Shown: positions 1-10,700 of the stretch, in pieces
Layout: the number at the start of each line of letters is the position of its first letter
Numbering within the stretch: the first letter of the stretch is position 1
NCBI GenBank assembly: GCA_026770585.1
Contig: MU646327.1
Span: 333,150 to 367,141, forward strand
From: Baffinella frigidus
Taxonomy: Eukaryota; Cryptophyceae; Cryptomonadales; Baffinellaceae
Direction of reading: 5' to 3'
DNA length: 33,992 nucleotides
Notes under the pieces: generated by a model
What the model was told of the DNA's origin: nothing
The model's database searches: none
What the model saw: only the letters and a program-made list of their open reading frames with translations
Translations under genes and position numbers: made by a program

Positions 1-3000
1 GGCACGTGCTCGTCGATGAACTCGATGAGACCCTGCCGGAGGAACAGAAGCATGTTGATAGGGTAACGGCCTGAATATGGGGTAGTTAGGCCTACGAGAT
101 TGCCTAGGACCTCCTACCGTAGGCCGAGACTTTTTGGTCCTAGGATCCCTCGGCCTACGGTAGGAGGTCCTAGGCAATGCCGTATGCCTAACTACCCCGT
201 TTTCAGGCCGTTAGCCCATGAATGTGAGCAAGCATGCGTTGTTAACGCTACAGGCCCCAGGCGTCACGAGGAGTCTCCCCCACATAACCTTGCGTCCTTA
301 GATACCCGCAGAGCCTAGATACCCACATGCGCGGGAGCTCACACTGCTGGAGGGAGAGTCGCACGACTGTTGACTCACTCAGGAGGTTTGCTGGGGCAGG
401 GGTTACTCAAAGTAAGGACACGCACCGCCCCTAGGGCGGTCCTATGCTCATATGACTAGCCCTACGGGAGGACCCTAGCTGGTCAATTTCGAATAACCCC
501 TGTACCAAGCCTGCCCGAATGAAAGAACGCCCTGGTACCAACCCCGCCCGGTTTGTTACGCCCGGTTCAATAAACCGACGTGGGACTCTCGCCGGAGGAC
601 AGAGAGATTGATAATCTATTGCCTGGAGACAGCCCCACGGACCTGGAGACAGCCCCACAACTTTGAGAGATTTTTGCTGGATTCATGCCACACATCAGGC
701 TACGAAGGGATTTTCGGCCTATTTCGGTCTGACTTTCCGTTACCTTATCCGTAGGAACCCCCCCATGTCCCTACGGTATTGCCCACCACAGGACCTAGGG
801 ACTATTCACTAGGGGGCCATTCAAAATCGCTTGGAAGTCCGCTGTGTGGTACCAAGACTTTCCGGAAGAGGTCCCGGGTCAGTGACTAGTGGTACCGGTG
901 GGCGCGATAATTCTGGCGTTTGGACGTGACACCGGGACAGGTTTTGCCTGTGTGCACGTTTCTAGAGGAGTGTGGCCGGAGGCCAAGCTTGCTTTCGGGC
1001 CGTGTAATCACGGTGCGCGGGTAGGTCAGGTCTTGCTGGTGGAATCGAGACAAACCTGTTACGGCATTCGGAATCGACTGCCACTGTGCCGAGGCGGGCT
1101 TGTCTTAACGTTGATAGACGTTTGGATCACTCATCTCCGGGCTTGAGCATAATAAAGAACAAAGACGAAGGGTACGGGTGACTCAGACTTGGACGCTCCT
1201 ATCGCGTTCGAAGTCGGGTGTAGGGTGTAGGGTGTAGAGTGTAGGGAGCAGGGTGTAGGGTGTAGGGCGTAGGGTGTAGGGTGTAGGGTGTAGGGTGTAG
1301 GGTGTAAGGTGTATTGTGTAGGGTGTAGGATGCAGGGTGAAGGGTGTATTGTGTAATGTGTATTGTGTAATGTGTATTGTGTATTGTGTATTGTGTATTG
1401 TGTATTGTGTAGGGCGTAGGGTGTAGGGTGTAGGGTGTAGGGGTGTAGGGTGTAGGGTGTAGGGTGTAGGGTGTAGGGTGTAGGGGTGTAGGGTGTAGGG
1501 TGTAGGGTGTAGGGTGTAGGGTGTAGGGTATAGGATGTAAGGTTTAGACCTGGGCGCTCCAATCACGCTCAAAGTCGACGGGTTTATCGAGAGTAACAGA
1601 GAGGGAGACGAAGGCACAGAGTGTTATACTACGAAGGCTTTGCGAGTCATAAAAAAACAGTAAGAACGCTTTTAGAGTCATACAGGAGACGACGGCAGAG
1701 AGAGTTATACTACGAAGGCTTTGGGAGTAATAAACAAGTGATCCGCAAGCTTTTAGAGTAATAACGGAGACGACGGCTCAGAGAGTTATACTACGAAGGC
1801 TGTGAGAGTAATGAAGAAGTAATACGAAGGCTTTGGGCGTAATAAAGGAGACGAAGGATCAGACCTGGACGCTCCGATCACGCTCCAAGTCGTGTGTGGG
1901 GTGTAGGGTGAAGGGTGTAGGGTGCAGGGTGCAGGGTGTAGGGTGCAGGGTGCAGGGTGTAGGGTGTAGGGTGTAGGGTGCAGGGTGCAGGGTGCAGGGT
2001 GTAGGGTGTAGGGTGTAGGGCGTAGGGTGTAGGGTGTAGGGTGAAGGATGTAGACCTGGACGCTCCGATCGCGCTCGAAGTCAACAGGTTTATCGAAAAT
2101 CCCACCCATCAGCTTCAGGGTCGGGTAGCCGTCCACCTGAACCCGCGGCGATTTTAATCTTCGTACACTGTTGTATACTCGGTGATATATGACTCTGGGT
2201 AGGTGACTCTCTAGAGCATCTTTCTGCTCTCGCGTGTCGCCTCCCAGAGCGTGCCCCGGTGGATGTGATGAATGAAAATCCGTTGAGCCAACCAACCCTG
2301 AGTCTATCATCTAGGAAGATTCCTTTTGAATAGGAGGTTGAATATGAGAAATTAGTTAGGGCACAGTACATTTAATTAGGCGCCGCCTAATTAAATGCTC
2401 CCGCGTCGCACGGTTCAGTTGCGTTACGTTATTCAGTCGGACCTGCACCCGCGGCGATTTTCAGTCATCACAACCACCCACACGAGGCTACTCAGGCACC
2501 CTTTTTAACTGTCGAGTGCAGGCGTTTTGTACGGATTTGGTCACGTGTCCCGGCAAAAAGCGGGCTGATACGTGATCAAACTTATGGAAATTACTACACA
2601 CTGCCTCACGTGTACAGCTCCCTGGATTTTAAAGTGAGTGCTCGAAAAGCCTCGTGTGGACGGGGCCAAGCGTCCAAGGAGAGCGCGTTGTCCAGGCCAG
2701 CTCGCTGAAGGCTCATGTGCCACTGGCACGGCACGTACACACTTGCAGCTACATATCCCTTAAGTGCCCAGTAGGCTCATACGCCCTACCGTAGGGCCCT
2801 AGGACCAGCCTAGGACCTCAGGCCCGTCCAGCAACGGGCGCTGCTCGCTTGACTCCTGTCCCTGGTGAACTCCAAGCTCGGCGCCGCTGTAGGAAGCTAG
2901 GCGGAGGTTGAGAAAATTTGGGGCCTTTGAGGCATGAATGAAGTCCCTGGTGTCACGACCTCATATGGAAACACTTGTAACTTATAAACTGGATTTCAAT

Positions 3001-6000
3001 CAAAATTACTACACGTTGACTTGAATATTACTAGTAAAGACCGTTATGTGTGGTAAATTTCATTGAATTCAGTTGATAAATTATGAGTGTTTGCGTAGGA
3101 GATCTTCAGACTGGTTCTTGGCCACCAGGCCCTACACGGTCTGCAACATTCCGCACCTCCGCCAAACACCTCTTGATTTTTTTCACACAATATGACAGCC
3201 TCCCCCGCATTGGAGACAACCTTACAAATCCCCTCAAAGGTTGAAAGGACAGTCTGCGCTGATGGTTGGTCAGTGCAAGACAGTCCGTGAGCTAGCGAGC
3301 AAACACGCGTGAATTTAGTCCCGTCACCTAATAGAGTTATCTCAGATTTTGCTTGGCGTTGGAGCCGTTTCGTACTTTCAGGGCTTACACCACCGAAATT
3401 TGTACTGGCAATCCGTTAAACGGACACGCTACGAAATAGATTCTATTGGGCGACACGATGAAATTGGGACGGCAATATGCCCTGAACCCCAAACCCCAAT
3501 CCGTAAGAAACACACTTCGCTCTCTCCAGCACACGGTCTGTGACCCAGTCGTTCTGCAACAAGCACATTAATAGGCTAACGGACTAAAAATGGGGTAGTT
3601 GGGCCTACGGCATTACCTACGGTAGGCCGTAGGTTGTTTCGTAGGAGCCCCCCTAGGCGGAAAACACAAAAGTGTGTTTCTAACGGATCGAAACCAACAT
3701 GGCGACCATGTATCCCCTTCCACGATAGAGAGAAAACACGCGGGAATTCGGATGGCAACCTTGTGCTTGTTGGCAACCGTGTGCCCGTTACTTTTAGGGC
3801 TTGCAACACCGAAATTTGTACCGGGAATTCGTGAAATGGACGCGCTACGAAACAGATTCTGTTCGGAGACACGATAAAATTTCATCTCGGAAGATAACTC
3901 AATCAGTTCCTTTTCAATAGGAGGTTGAATAGGAGAAATTAGTTCAAGGCATAGTAAATTTAATTAGGCCTCCTAATGAAATGAAAACGCCAATTAGGGA
4001 ACTGATTCAGGTATCTTTCGAGATGAAATTCGGATGGTGACCTTGTGCTTATTGCAGAACGACTGGGTGATGGTCGAAGACGAACACTCAACATCCATGA
4101 AAATCACGCGCCCCACCTGTCATGTTTAGGATGTAGCGTTCAGCCCATCACGCCACGTCTTCTAACTCACACAGCGGGCTACGAAGGGATTTTCGGGCAG
4201 GAAATGCCCGAGTTTCCGTTACCTCATCCGTAGGATCCCCCCTATGCCCCTTCGGGTTGCCTCACGTAGGGTCCTAGGTCTTATCGCGTATGGGTCATTC
4301 ACGAAATCCCTTCGAAGTCCGCTGTGTGGAACGCCTCGAGAGCAGCGTAGTTGGCAAACGTTGTTAGGCTACGGTAGGCGCTAGACCCTAGGGCATGCCC
4401 TAAAGGGCCTCCTGTAGTGAACACCGTATGAACACCGTATGTCACTTCCCCGGATATCGAGGAGCTTCCCGGCTACTATCACCCCCCCCCCCCAAAAAAA
4501 CAGCAACTCAAGTTTCGGGGTTGTGGATAAGGGTCTGCTAGGTTTTGGGATTCTTTCGGGTTTCGAGTACCATCCGCGTGGCGGCGTTTTCGAAGGCGTT
4601 TTTCATCGCGAGGCACCTGGTTTAGGGTTTGGGGTTTGGGGTTTGGGGTTTAGGGTTTAGGGTTTAGGGTTTAGGGTTTAGGGTTTAGGGTTTAGGGTTT
4701 AGAGTTTAGAGTTAAGGGTTTCGAGTTTAGGGTGTGGAGTTTACCGCGAGCACCACTTCTCGTAGAACTTGATCAGCACTGGGTATTTCGGGGTGATGTA
4801 CTCCTCGCTGGTGTAGGGATAAGGGTTTAGGGTTTAAGGTTAAAGGTTTAGGATTTAGGGTTTAGGGTTTGGGGTTTAGGGTTTAGGGTTTAGGGTTTAG
4901 GGTTTAGGGTTTAGGGCTCAGAGTTTGGGGTTTAGGGTTTAGGGTGTAGGGTTTAGGGTTTCAGGGTTTAGGGTTTAGGGTTTAGGGCTCAGAGTTCGGG
5001 GTTTGGGGGTTGGTTCTTAGAGGTTGAGGTTTGGGGCTTAAGATTCAGGGGTTCGGTCTTAGTGTTTAGGGTGTTGGGTTTGGGTTTGGGGTTTGGGGTT
5101 TGGGGTTTGGGGTTTGGGGTTTGGGGTTTGGGGTTTGTGGTTTGGGATTCGGGGTTTGTGGTTTGGGGTTTATGGTTTGTGGTTTGGGGTTGAGGTTTTG
5201 AGGTTTGCGGTTTAGGGCTCAGGGTAAAGGGTTGACTAATTAGGGTTTAGGGTTTAGGGTTTGGGGTTTGGGTTTGGGGTTGGGGGTTCAGGGTCTGGGG
5301 TTTGGTCGTCAGGGTTTAGGGTTTGTAGTTTGATTCTTAGTGTTCAGGGGGTTGGAGTTTACGGTTAGGGTTTAGGGCTTAGGGTTCAGGGTTTAGGGTT
5401 TAGGGTTTAGGGTTTAGGTTTCAGGGTTTAGGGTTCAGGGTTCAGGGTTCAGGGTTCAGGGTTCAGGGTTCAGGGTACAGGTTGTAAGAATTAGGGTTTA
5501 GGGTTTGGGGTTTAGGGTTTAGGTTTAGGATTCAGGTTGGAGGGTATAGGGTTTAGGGTTCGGGGTTAAGGGTTTAGGACTGAGGGTTTAGGGCTTAGAG
5601 TTTGGGATTTGGGTGTTTGAGCTCAGGGTTTTGGTCTTAGTGTTCAGGGTTTGGGGTTAGGGGTTTAGGGTTTTGGTTTTGGGTTTTGGGGTTTAGGGTT
5701 TAGGGTTCAGGGTTTAGGGTTTAAGAATCAGGGTTCACGGATTAAGGTTGAAGATTTAGGGTTGAGTGTTTAGTATTAAGGGTTTAAGGTTGAAGGTTTA
5801 GGGGCGTTGTACGCGAAAAATTCCAGCTATTCTAGCTATTCCAGATTCCTGAATTCCGTCTATTCCGGTCCCCACGGAATAGAATCCCGGCCCAAATCCC
5901 GGGATTCTACTGCCGAACTTTCGCGGCTGAATTGCTTCCAACTCTCAAATGTGTCCATCTATTCATTTTGCTCATGGATCCATCCCTTCATGGGCGCCGC

Positions 6001-7604
6001 GGGTCTCATGGGGCCCACGGGGCTCACAAGGGGGGCCCGTGAAAGTTAGACACAGCATCAGACGCGCGGCGCCGCGGTCGTTCCTCTCAGCTATTCAGAT
6101 CGAGGCTGCGAGCAAAACTCACCTCGTGGGCCCACCGAACTCACAGGGGCCATCAGGGCCCACGATCACGTTTCCTATTACATTCAGAAGTTAAGGCGGT
6201 CGGCTGAGAAGTGAGAATTAAAAAAAAGAAAAGTTGACTGAAAAGTAGCTAAATAGACGAATTGAATAGCGCGATGAAAAATCCGAGCCGAATAGCGCGA
6301 CATCTTTTTCGTCGCGCTATTCAATTCCGTCTATTCAATTAAAAGTGCCCTTTGTAAAATTTGTACCAGAAAAATAGAATCCGAATAGAATCTATCCCCA
6401 AAATCGCCCGCGTACACCGCCCCTTAGGGCTCAGAGTTTGGTGTTTGGGGTTTAGGGCTTAGGGTTTTGGTCTTGTAATGTTTAGGGTTTGGGGTTTGGG
6501 GTTTGGGGTTTGTGTTTTGGGATTTGGGGTTTATGTTGTGGGGGTTAGGGTTTAGGGTTCAGGGTGTAGGGTTGAAGACTCAGAGTTTAGGGTTTAGGGT
6601 TTAGGGTTTGGGTTTAGGGTTTAGGGTTCAGGGTTTTTGTCGTGAGGGTTTAGGGTTTGTAGTTTGGTGTTTAGTGTTTAGGGGTTTGGATTTTAAGGTT
6701 AGGGTTTAGTGTTGAGGGCTTAGGTTTTAGGGTTTAGGGTTTAGGGTTTTGTGTTTAGGTTTCAAGGTTTAGGGTTTAGGGTTTAGGGTTTAGGGTGTAG
6801 GGTTTAGTGTTCTTGGTTTAGGGTTCAGGGTTCACGGTTCAGGGTACATGTTGTAAGAATCAGGGTTTAGGGTTTAGGATTCAGGGTGCAGGTTGAGGAG
6901 TTAGGTTTGAGTGTTTAGGGTTTAGGGTTTAGGGTTTGGGGTTTAGGATTGAGGGTTCAGGGTGTAGAAATCGGTAGACCAACCTCTGGCACGAATCCGC
7001 CAGACGCAAACGACAAAAAACACTTCATTTGTGAGGGCGAGTGGCTTTGGGGGTCTCGGTCAGGGGGGGGTGGTGGATCCACGCCTGTATGGGAAGACGT
7101 CCTCGTCGGTTGTTGGCTCCAGCTTGGTGAGGATAAACTCCGACAGCTTGTCAGCGCTGATCTCCCTCTGGTAGCGATCTGCCGGGATGCAGCGTATCAG
7201 CAACTTATCACGCGGTGTGCGGACCCCACGACGAGCCTGGGGGGCGGCGTTGCTGTATAGGAGAGGAGAGGATTCTCACCCATGCCCTGCCCTGCGATGG
7301 AGACGAAGAGCATCGGGAAGTCTTGCAGCCCCTTCTCCGCCATGGCCTTGGCGTTCACAGGCTTGGACGCATCGCACATCTTGAATGCGATGTGCCCCCC
7401 GCCGCTGTCCTGCAAAAACGCCTCCGTCTCGAGCACGGCGTTAATGACCTCCTCCCCGCTGTCGTCCTCCTGCTTTATCATCAGCACCACCTGGTCCGGT
7501 GCCGCAGGGCTCACGTCGGCAAAGTCCACGTCCTCGATCGCCGCGCATCTCGCCGCGAGAAAGGCGAGCGACAGGGACAGGAGCAGCACCGCGGAGGGAC
7601 GCAT
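1..7604 (-). CDS. Two-domain thioredoxin-fold (PDI-like) secretory protein, 3' end outside the window
   Basis: Exons read on the minus strand: 7280-7604, 7085-7178, 4745-4807, 4335-4368, 4042-4116, 2056-2136 and 1-32, the last running off the window. The phases join without a break and give 234 residues so far. Residues 1-22 are a signal peptide (MRPSAVLLLSLSLAFLAARC). Residues about 24-138 form a thioredoxin-like domain without a CxxC pair. Residues about 141-234 form a second domain with a PDI-style core: PVLIKFYEKWCSR, then FMDVECSSS, the cis-proline loop VDGYPTLKLM (residues 198-207), and GLIEFIDEHV. The active-site segment reads W-C-S-R-L, so the second cysteine of CxxC is missing and classical disulfide exchange is doubtful. 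It probably acts in the ER lumen; chaperone-like or single-cysteine roles are possible. Two introns need GC donors (after 7085 and after 4335). Exon 4 (11 codons) is the least certain piece. The start at 7604 heads the signal peptide and lies 114 bases from the divergent gene at 7719. Confidence 0.75.
63..216. mobile_element. MITE-like inverted-repeat element, family 1
   Basis: About 27-bp terminal inverted repeats (TAACGGCCTGAA..GGGGTAGTTAGG) around a nested perfect palindrome centred near 140 (CCTAGGACCTCCTACCGTAG). A related single end lies at 3572-3655. No coding capacity. Confidence 0.85.
216..688. other. Intron stretch without genes
   Basis: Intron of the PDI-like gene. A loose inverted repeat runs from about 392 to 512 (GGGGTTACTC / GAATAACCCC), and CCTGGAGACAGCCCCAC is tandemly doubled at 621-659. 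Nothing coding seen. Confidence 0.6.
689..849. mobile_element. MITE-like element, family 2
   Basis: Imperfect terminal repeats CCACACA..GGCTACGAAGGGATTTT and its complement ending GTCCGCTGTGTGG. Second copy at 4168-4328. Confidence 0.75.
850..1185. other. Intron stretch without genes
   Basis: No exon recognised. Near 1123-1165 is a dispersed motif (GGATCACTCATCTCCGGGCT..ATAATAAAG) seen again near 16497, 17145 and 17190. Confidence 0.5.
1186..1215 (-). repeat. Echo of the 3' edge of exon 2056-2136
   Basis: Minus strand encodes DFERDRSVQ followed by GTC, as at the real exon end. Third and outermost copy. Confidence 0.8.
1214..1545. repeat. Heptamer array, TGTAGGG type
   Basis: About 45 units of TGTAGGG with runs of TGTATTG, inside an intron of the minus-strand PDI-like gene. 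The sense strand is C-rich (CCCTACA). It lies between two echoes of the exon at 2056-2136. Confidence 0.95.
1547..1590 (-). repeat. Echo of the 3' edge of exon 2056-2136
   Basis: Minus strand encodes DKPVDFERDWSAQ then GTCTAAAC. Diverged at two residues from the real exon. Confidence 0.85.
1626..1858. repeat. Tandem repeat of about 110 bp, three copies
   Basis: The motif TTATACTACGAAGGCTTTG followed by GAGTAATAA recurs near 1624, 1701 and 1787, with a further partial copy near 1822, inside the same intron. Each is preceded by GAGACGACGGC or similar. No coding sense. Confidence 0.75.
1862..1892 (-). repeat. Echo of the 3' edge of exon 2056-2136
   Basis: Near-exact copy of the exon end (CGATCGGAGCGTCCAG type) with its GTC donor, in the downstream intron. 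Confidence 0.85.
1894..2050. repeat. Heptamer array, TGTAGGG/TGCAGGG
   Basis: Begins a few bases 3' of the donor of exon 2056-2136 on the sense strand (C-rich sense), and ends at another exon-edge echo. Confidence 0.95.
2431..2457 (-). repeat. Echo of the acceptor region of exon 2056-2136
   Basis: AAAATCGCCGCGGGTGCAG here matches AAAATCGCCGCGGGTTCAG just before the real exon, so the 3' splice-site region was copied upstream. Confidence 0.7.
2440..3570. other. Intron stretch without genes
   Basis: AT-richer intron of the PDI-like gene. It contains the half palindrome TATCCCTTAAGTG at 2754-2766 (family of 26983-27112) and a copy at 3371-3466 of a sequence repeated at 3788-3880. No exon seen. 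Confidence 0.5.
3749..3779 (-). repeat. Echo of the 3' edge of exon 4042-4116
   Basis: Minus strand encodes ANKHK then GTTGCCATCC, matching CNKHK|GTCACCATCC of the real exon. Confidence 0.8.
3878..4030. mobile_element. MITE-like element with AATTTCATCTCG ends
   Basis: Inverted ends AATTTCATCTCGGAAGATA and its complement, then nested GGAACTGATT ends and TTTAATTAGG core. A relative of the core is at 2317-2397. Confidence 0.75.
4168..4328. mobile_element. MITE-like element, family 2
   Basis: Terminal repeats CACACAGCGGGCTACGAAGG and the complement of CCTTCGAAGTCCGCTGTGTG, with an inner GGCAGGAAATGCC hairpin. Inserted 6 bases from the exon 4335-4368. Confidence 0.85.
4619..4735. repeat. Heptamer array, TTTAGGG type
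   Basis: About 17 units. Sense of the minus gene is CCCTAAA; the array abuts the donor GTAAAC of exon 4745-4807. Confidence 0.95.
4811..5795. repeat. Long heptamer array, TTTAGGG/TTTGGGG/TTCAGGG
   Basis: Almost 1 kb of degenerate telomere-like units starting immediately after the acceptor of exon 4745-4807 (CCCTACACCAG on the sense strand). Confidence 0.95.
5801..6426. mobile_element. TIR element of about 620 bp inserted in a heptamer array
   Basis: Ends GGGGCG(T)TGTACGCG and its complement CGCGTACACCGCCCC, with heptamer sequence on both sides. Inside is a long inverted repeat (AATTGAATAGCGCGA) and GGGCCCACG-rich arms. No transposase ORF. Confidence 0.8.
6427..6965. repeat. Heptamer array, continuation
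   Basis: Same array as 4811-5795, split by the TIR element. C-rich on the sense strand of the minus-strand gene. Confidence 0.95.
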
Positions 7605-7718
7605 CGAACGACGCTCTGTAGACGGGATTCCCTCAGGTTATGACTCGTCTCTCGCAAACAAAGATGTTAACTGAATTTCCCGCGTAGTTGGAGCCATTCG
7701 CGGCTGTTCGTCCAAAAA
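7605..7718. promoter_or_regulatory. Bidirectional promoter region (PDI-like / membrane protein)
   Basis: Only 114 bases separate two divergent ATGs, so 5' UTRs and promoters must share this space. No clear TATA box was seen. Assignment rests on geometry only. Confidence 0.5.
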
Positions 7719-10700
7719 ATGCCGGGTCGAGGGAGGTCGGTCGCCTTCGGGGCAGCCCTCTTGGGCGCAGTCGCGCTGATCGCGCTGGCTTCCGTGGCGC
7801 TACAGCAAGACCCCAGCGAGCTCCTTGGCGCCGCCGGAACCGCAAACCTTCAGCAACAGATTGGGCTTCTGAAGCAGCAACTGTCGGCTGCCGAGGGAGT
7901 GCACACCCAGCGTCTGGGGGAGGACGGTGCTGGCGACGCAGGCGACATCACCACGCCTCTGCTGCCGGGAACCAAGCGGGGGCGTGGGATCGCGCAGTGG
8001 GGGCGGCACCACGGTGAGACTGCCGCGGGCTGGAATGCCGAGAGCCAGCAGGCCTACGACAAGGCTGTCCACCACGCGCAGATCGTTGAGGCGACGGGCA
8101 AGGAGGTGTACCGCCCGTTCGAGGGCCAGTTCTCTCACGAGGCTGACAAGGTGCAGAAGAAGTTTGTCGGGCGCTTTGTGCGGATGATAAAGATGCTGGA
8201 GCCGACGTACATGGGGGAGGCTCTCCAGTGGGCGCGCTCCAACGACTCGCGCGAGAACCCCGTCCTGTCACCGATCACCCAGGCGCTGGAGAAGCCCATG
8301 ATGGCGGACCTGAACAACGAGGCGGAGGTGCGGGTGAACCGCGCGGTGCAGGCCATGGCGAAGAAAATGGCGCTCTCGCTCCCCGAGAAGGAGAAGCTGC
8401 GCGCGCACCTCATGGCGCCGCTCAAGTCGCGCATCCTCAACCGCGTGCACAACCAGGTCAACGTCTACGTCACCAAGATGGCGCGCGCCGTCGTGCTCCA
8501 GGCCGCCAACTTGACTGAGTCGGGATCCCAGGAGGCGGTCTTCCACCTCAACGGCGGGGACCACGATTGGGGGGTGGGGTTCCCGGCGGTGCAGAAGCTC
8601 GAGAAGGGGGACCTGCAGTACGTGAGCCTCCTGCACGACCTGGACGGGATCCACAAGGAGGGCATCATTCACAAGTACGATTACCAGACGCAGAAGGCGA
8701 AGCTCCTCAGCGACTGGCTCAAGGAGGTGCACTCCTCAACTGCACTTGCAACCCTAATCCCCTGAACACTAAACCCGTGAACCCTAAACCCCACACCACA
8801 ACTGCACTTGCAGCCCTAAACCCCTGAAACCTAGACCCCTGAATTCTCAACCCTCAACCCTAAACCCTGAACCCTAAACCCTGAACCCTGAACCCTACAC
8901 CCTAAACTCTCAACCCTCACCCCTCACCCCTCACCCCTCAACCCTCAACCCTCAACCCTCAACCCCAAACCCACAACCAGGCGGTGAACGAGGCGGGCGG
9001 CAACTCGGAGGAGGTGCTGCGCATCATGTTCGGCGGGGAGGTCCCGACAACCGAAACCCCAAACCCCAAACCCCAAACTCCAAACCCCAAGCCCCAGGCC
9101 CCAAACCCAAAACCCAAAATCCAAAACACAAAACCCGAAACCCGGAACCCGGAACCCGAAACCCGGAACCCGGAACCCGAAATCCGAAACCCGAAATCCT
9201 AAACCCCAGGGCTAGTTACACTGTCCGTCTCTCTCTTGGTGTTGACAAAGATCTCTCTCTATCTCTCTCAGGTGCACGGCGTGACCGACACGGGGGCGAA
9301 GAACCAGAAACACGTGTCGGACGTATCTGTGAAGCGGAAGATCGGGATGGAGAGTGGCATCCGGGACGTTGTCGAGGACAGGTGAGACGTTGGTGAAGAT
9401 AGGGGAGACGTTCGTGAGGATAGGGGAGACGTTGTTGCAGATAGTGGAGACGTTGGTGAAGATAGGGGAGACGTTGGTGAAGATAGGGGAGACGTTCGTG
9501 AGGATAGGGAAAACGTTATTGCAGAGAGGGGAGACGTTATTGAGGATATGGGAGAGCCCCGAAAGCCACCGTTACTCGTATTTACCGGAGGTTCCCTGTT
9601 GCTTTCAGACGACCCACTCTCGACTTGTGTCTCGGCGGGCAGCGCTCTTCAGAAACCCGAAACCTCAACCCTCCCGTGGGATACCCTCCCACAGTGCCTC
9701 CGCGAACCCCGCATTTGTTGCAGGCTCCCTCTGGGAAAACCCTCGGGGGAAACAGCCCCGTAAAGTCACTCCGGTCATCCTACACGAGGCTGTATCCCGT
9801 GAAGTCACTCCGGCCATCCCACACGGGGCTGTATCCCGTGAAGTCACTCCCGGCATCCTACACGGGGCTGTATCCCCAGACCCTTCTGCTAGAGACCCCC
9901 CCGCATGGCAGTGCCATCCCGCTGGAAGAGGCATGCTTACTTGTACCGGGGAAGTAGACCGCGCACGCACCATCAAGCAGGGTCTACTTCCCTGGCTGAA
10001 GTAAGCACCAATTATCACGAGGCCCTCGGAGTGCAAACCGCCTGCACATCCTTCATTCTTCTCCATAGCCTGAATCGCAACGCAACGAACCAGCCTTCAA
10101 ACAATTACCATAGTCAAGGTGCGAGTGACCAGCAGCGCCAGCGTTTGCAGCTGTTGTCTAGTTTTCGCGGCCAGCAGATTTTTTGAGTACATGGCTTTTC
10201 CCAGAAACCCGATTGGCCGGCGATCTAGTGTCTCGGCGCTAAGCTAGCCCTAGCCGCTGGCGCTTGGTTGGAGGGAAGGCCCTGTCTCACGACCTCTGCG
10301 GCCCATTTCGAATCTCCCGAACCCCCCGCAGCGTTCAGTTCATACAAAACTAGGATCGAAACCTTTCCAAGAATGGTTGCGCCCTCCTTCTGCCCCTGGA
10401 CGCAATGCACGCAATGGGTGCTCCCTTCCTCCGGCCCTGGGCCTAACGCAGGCAATGGGTGCTCCCTCCCTCTGCCCCTGGACCTAATGATGGGTGCTCC
10501 CTCCCTCTGGCCCTGGACCTAACGCAGACGCGTGATGCGAATCAGGAACGAGCGGATGACGCGGGATATGATCTACAACCTCGTCCACAGGCACCCTCCC
10601 CACCCGGCCCGGCCCTCCACCCTACCGTATTGCATACATTAGCACCCTACGCAATGCTGGAATTAGGTTGACGCCGGAATTAGGTCGTCCACTCTTATTG

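Noticed and set aside
1131-1617. Open frames with YTLHPTP repeats (also 1786-2310, 21568-22160 C-terminal part, 24903-25208)
   Set aside because: They translate heptamer arrays; a 7-bp period gives all-frame openness without coding meaning.
1214-2050. CRISPR array
   Set aside because: Repeats are 7 bp without unique spacers and the genome is eukaryotic.
4619-6965. A true chromosome end
   Set aside because: Arrays are interstitial, degenerate, flanked by exons of one gene and split by a transposon-like element.
7060-7084. Reading exon 7085-7178 straight through to a stop at 7060
   Set aside because: It would end a secreted 147-residue protein, which is possible, but the GC donor at 7084 joins in phase to the second thioredoxin domain, which fits better.
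9354-10004. Open frame with GETLVKIGETFVRIG repeat
   Set aside because: It begins in an exon but in another frame and runs through the 21-bp minisatellite.
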